Assembly (NCBI RefSeq): GCF_020080835.1
Contig: NC_058164.1
Coordinates: forward strand, 22,159,510-22,223,509
Reading direction: 5' to 3'
DNA from: Cotesia glomerata
Lineage: Eukaryota > Arthropoda > Insecta > Hymenoptera > Braconidae
DNA: 64,000 bases
Shown here one piece after another: positions 59,806 to 64,000 of the stretch. The position numbers and the translations under genes were made by a program. Below the pieces are notes generated by a model. It did no database searches and was not told the DNA's origin. It saw nothing but the letters and a program-made list of their open reading frames with translations. Positions within the stretch are counted from its first letter, which is position 1, and each line of letters starts with the position of its first letter.

Positions 59806-60660
59806 TATATATACTATTACTACAATCTGAGCAAAAAGTATAAAAGAGTCTTTTGGAAATAAATGAACAGTTAAAATAACAGTGAATGCTTCCATACTAC
59901 TTGGATCGCGATAATATAAAGAAAAGGTTTTTAGTCAATAGAGTCAATTGTCTTATGCTGCTCGAGCGGATCGGTGTCCATTAGTGGGATTGTTTAAAGC
60001 GGCGATGATATTGGAAGACTTATTTTTATTCTTCATTGTAACTTTTTATATTACACTTTATAAAATCCAAGGACCATTTATCATTGATCTTCTTCTATAC
60101 TACTTCTTCATTCACATTAACTCTTTTTACTTTTTTACTTTATTTCCTACTTTTTTCCTTTTTCGACATCCTACTTACTTACTTTTTTTCTCTCTCCATA
60201 TCTCTGTAGACTCAGACTGGAACCGACTTCTTTTATTCTTCAAGTCGTTTCTTTCTTCTGACGTAATAAAGCACCGCGGACACACCTGAAACTTTGCTCA
60301 CCCACTGTTAAATCCAGGGCAGAGCAACGAGTCAGGCACGTACGAAATACTTATTATTTACTTCTTAGTCACTTGATAGTTTTCTGTGAAAAAATCCCAA
60401 TTAAAATTAATGCTTTAATAGAAAATAAATAAAATGTTTCAAAGATTATTCCGTCAAAAAATTATTTTTTAATGAAATAAGTTAGACGGTCGAAAAGCTT
60501 TTAAAATCCTGGGTAAAATAAGTTGTTGCGCGATTTGATCGGCCGCAGGTCAATTTTTTGATTAATCAATTAATAAAATATTAATGTGGTTAATTGTATG
60601 AAAAACTTATGATAAATAGGGTTTGTGGGGGTTCTTTTTACTAAGAATTTTATGATCAAG

Positions 60661-62120
60661 GTCGCAGTCCACATAATTTCTATAAATAAACTATTTCAAT
60701 TTTTGTTAATTGTCAACAAGTCGATTTCAGACCCGAGGAAGTTTTTAAAAAATGAATTGAATAACTCAAGGTTTAAATGTGGTTAAATGGGAGGTAAACT
60801 TGAACTATTTCGGTTTAATCAATCAACAGATGAATTAATTAACACCCGAGTTCGGAAGCAATCGATTTTTATCTTGTTCATTTCGGGTTATAACTAATAA
60901 CTATAAGTCACGCAGCGGATTTTCACGAATAGAATAAAACCGATAAATAAATTTAGAATTTAATCATCTGGTTGACATTTGTTGTCAACTCCACAAATAT
61001 TAAAAAGTCAATCCGATTTTAATTCGATTGCTGCTTTCATTCGTTTTCATCAGTTCTATCCGGTAAAAATAAAATTTTAAAATCGAGTTTATAACTTTTT
61101 TTTTTATTGAATAAAATATGAATTATCGACTGGAATCAAAAATTCAGCAGTAGGTAGCCAATTTCTCGTGGCAAAAATTTAAAATTTTTTCGCTACTATC
61201 GCGGTAACGACAACAATCATCACCATCATCATCATGATCATCATTGTAATTTTTTATTTTTAAAGCTAGCTTTTGCTCTCAATTCAACAGTAAAGTCGTT
61301 ACGCCAACGTGGATTATCCCGCGTCTTGACTTTAGACAAACGGTGAGAAAATCTTGAGAAGCGGATCTTCTCAAGGTACTTTTTTATTTTTCATACTTTT
61401 TATACGTATTATTCTCTAAGTACGTGCTCTGTACTCCGCATTCATTTTTATTTTTATACTTTCTGCATTAGCTTGTTTTCTGCAAGAAGAAATCTTTGCC
61501 ATGCAAATTTCAAATACTACCACTAGTTTTGTTACTAAAATAATCACTAGAAATAAATTGATAGGATTTTAACTCGACTTTCAATAGAGTCATACATAAC
61601 ATAAATACAAAGCTAGAAAAAAATAACCAGAACGATCGTTTAAGTCTTTTAAGAGATTCCCTGTTTACAAACGTGCGTCTAAAGACTAGCAAAAAAATTC
61701 TGATGACTTAATTAGTGTAATTAGTATTTTTGTCGGTAACAAGAATATATTTGTCTCTGAAATTGTTTCATGTATTAATAAGGTTGTGGCTGTTAATATA
61801 AATTAAAATAGTTTGAAATTACATTAGTAAGGAGCCAATTAAGATCTAAGTACAACTAGCAACAACAAACTTAGTTCCGGTTCTAATTGACATGTAATTC
61901 AGTTAAACTGAAACTTAATATGTAACCAAATATTGAATTTACAGACTTATTTGTAAACTTGTAATGTTATATTGAATTAAAAGGTGGAACTGAGCTAGAT
62001 AGCAAGTAAACAATTGTTATTATCAATTATTAATAGTTTTCCTGAGATACAGTTAAGTTTGGCGTGAAAAAAACTAATCTCAAAAATTAACAATCATTTC
62101 TGTATTTTAAAAAATTTAGT
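60661..62120. other. Gene-poor region
   Basis: No supported gene. A short CAT-rich run lies at about 61211-61245. Confidence 0.4.
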
Positions 62121-63004
62121 AGGGGAGAAGGGGGTCAATTGAACCAAAAAAAGTTTAGTAATTTTTTACTATTCGAATTAAAACTAAATAATAATTTTTT
62201 TTTTTCTTGGAATCGTAGTTTATTAAGTCTGCTATCATTATCAATACATAAATTAGTCAATAAACAACGTGAATTTTTAAAAATTATTAATTTATCCGAA
62301 CGCGTCAAATGGTTTAAATGACCCCCGCTCGGGGGGCAATTGAACCACTGCTTGGGGTCAATTGAACCAATGATATTTAAAACTCAAACCCGAACTTTTA
62401 ATAAATAATATATTAATTGTTACCTGCTAATATTACTGTTGCATATTTTTAATGCACAGATATTATATTAAATAAATTAAAAATCAATTTAAAAATAATT
62501 TTCATTATAAATTCAGTTCATCAAATTGTTAAGTTATTTCCCTGAGTATTTTTCACGTAGAGTCAAGATGCGCGCGCATGTCCCATGTTTCTCCGTGTGG
62601 TTCAATCGTCCCCGGGACTGCTGGTTCAATTGACCCCATATCATTTTTAAATAATTAATAGTAAATAATAAATAAATAAACTATTATATCACTATGAACA
62701 AAGTTTAGGATTATAAAGTATTAGTATATACAACTACTACAATTCAAACTTTATCAATTCATTCAAAAATTGAAATATAATTAAACAATTTGTCACCAGC
62801 CGGAAACAAAGTTTACATACCTAAAAATAAGAAAATCTCAATTTTTCAAAATTTATTAATCGCAATGATTTCAAATTTTGATCATATCCGAGTTTAACAT
62901 ATTAGAATCTAATTCTAAGAGCATGAAGCGTTTTTTCAATTTTTTCGATTTTTTAAGTCGAGTGGTTCAACTACCCCGTGGTTCAATTGACCCCCTTCTC
63001 CCCT
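62121..63004. mobile_element. Terminal-inverted-repeat element, AGGGGAGAAGGGGGTCAATT ends
   Basis: About 884 bp. The left end AGGGGAGAAGGGGGTCAATT is matched by its reverse complement at the right end (to 63004). Further copies of GGGGTCAATTGAACCA in both orientations occur inside (about 62333-62370 and 62623-62640). The 60-codon frame within is not a transposase. Confidence 0.75.
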
Positions 63005-63639
63005 GTGTAGTAGATAATTTTTTTTTACTTCATATATGATGAGATTTATTTCTGGTAATATTATAGATATTACGCGCCAAATTGACAATAATTAAACTCG
63101 ACTTCTTTCGATTAATTTTGTCTTATTCATTAAAAAAGTTTTTTTTTTTTTTTTTTTTTTTCAAATATCTATAAATTTTTGAAAAATTGACTACTTATCA
63201 TAATTTTTATGAAATTTTGAATTCTTAATGTACTTTTCACAAAAAAATAGATGCAAATTATTCAGCACAAAATTATTTTCATAAAAAATTTAAACATTTT
63301 CTTTTAATTCTTTACTATTGCAGAGTAATTTTTTTAATTGATCGAAAAAAAAATTTTATTTCACAAAACATCGTAAAAATTTTTGAGTTTGTGCAAAAGA
63401 CTTGAGAACTTGAGAAGAAAAAATTAAAAATGGTTATCATCGAAAAAAAAAAAAAAAATACAACAACTTTAAATAAATTGTTTAATTTTTTGATTAAAGA
63501 AAAAAAAATTGTTATTTCGTCTATTTGTGTCGAACAAAAAAATAGCTAGTCTTGTAAGTAAATCTACGAGCAAGTCGGCAAAATCATATCAGTACGATAA
63601 ACAAATGCGATAAATAAACAAAGCCCTTTGATACCTCAG
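63005..63639. other. AT-rich spacer
   Basis: A and T runs, including a long T run at about 63137-63160. No gene. Confidence 0.4.
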
Positions 63640-64000
63640 ACAGAAAAATGAAATGAAATGCATGAAGAACTGGACATTTACAACTTAGACGTTATTTATG
63701 GCGGGCAGTTTCCTGATTGCGGGCCTGGTACCTAGAACCTAAGAACTAAGCGCGGTCGAAAGGGCAAAGCAGGTTAGGTTGTAGAGACTGGGGCTCTCCG
63801 GAGAGTTAACTCGGGCTGTACTCTGAACTGGCTGGGCTGGTATTGTTGGTGTCTTAGGGCAAAGTTACCATGGCTGTAACTCTTAGAAAAGAGAAGAGAA
63901 GAGAGAGTGGTGGCCAACGCGGATGTCAGTGACCGGAGCGTGACCCCGGGATCATTGTACCACTGGCTTGGTGCTGTTATACCCAGACCCACTGTAGAAC
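63640..64000. promoter_or_regulatory. GC-rich island at the right edge, possible promoter
   Basis: The last 360 bases are markedly richer in G and C than the preceding 20 kb. Such islands in this window coincide with gene starts (19381, 41892). A 72-codon minus frame is present but unrecognised. The gene, if any, is cut by the window end. Confidence 0.25.

Larger units (their letters stand above)
56945..60660. mobile_element. Large inverted-repeat unit with about 190-bp arms
   Basis: The arm at 56945-57130 matches the reverse complement of 60470-60660 (shared words: TTAATATTTTATTAAT, AATTGACCTG, CTTATTTTAC, AAAAGCTTTT). A direct repeat CACCTGAAACTTTGCTCACC occurs inside at both sides (57302 and 60283). 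Between the arms lie the nested element 57498-59805 and a 113-codon frame (59948-60289) of no recognisable family. Confidence 0.55.

Noticed and set aside
59948..60289. 113-codon frame as a membrane protein
   Set aside because: Phe/Leu/Tyr-rich because of T-rich DNA inside a repeat unit; no start context or conserved motif.
63772..63782. AGGTTAGGTT as telomere-type repeat
   Set aside because: Only two units and no array.

Overview
The window looks like nuclear DNA of a parasitoid wasp, most likely a bracovirus-carrying braconid of the microgastroid group. It combines three spliced wasp genes, a very AT-rich background dense in short transposons, and a small cluster of bracovirus-type genes at the left edge. 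The wasp genes are YEATS2, a giant cell-surface protein ending in an Ig plus ZPBP/Sp38-like module, and COX7C. I name no species, because nothing here allows it.

Layout. (1) Positions 1-6110: an intronless cluster containing a protein tyrosine phosphatase with a bracovirus-like layout, a fragment, a small unknown ORF, and two related genes whose N-terminal half reads as a von Willebrand A-like (vWA) fold. One vWA copy is intact and the other is broken by an in-frame stop. Three of these genes have a TATA box about 30 bases upstream of an initiator-like motif. (2) Positions 6110-19380: no convincing gene. It holds AT-rich DNA, microsatellites, a minisatellite and several inverted-repeat elements. 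(3) Positions 19380-26460: YEATS2, a chromatin reader subunit, in three coding exons. Intron 1 carries a Helitron that itself carries a TTAA-flanked MITE. (4) Positions 26848-38672: a 9-exon gene whose second exon is about 9 kb long. It encodes a signal peptide, mucin-like and lysine-rich stretches, an Ig domain, a Cys-rich module and a transmembrane segment. (5) Positions 39551-41892: COX7C on the minus strand, convergent with the giant gene, with a foldback transposon in its intron and a likely bidirectional promoter on its right. (6) Positions 42114-64000: almost entirely repeats. There are nested terminal-inverted-repeat elements, a complete Helitron, a duplicated block of about 950 bp, and a few isolated splice-site-bounded segments that could be non-coding exons.

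How the parts relate. The three wasp genes are ordinary neighbours with separate jobs: histone acyl-lysine reading, cell surface or gamete function, and mitochondrial complex IV. The left cluster differs in style, being intronless, compact, TATA-driven and made of paralogues. It fits proviral DNA of the kind packaged and delivered into caterpillar hosts. I could not find its excision junctions, so whether this piece is still packaged is open.

The most interesting items are the vWA-like viral gene family and the giant Ig/ZPBP-like fusion protein. All coordinates of spliced genes were derived by hand from GT-AG sites and reading-frame continuity.
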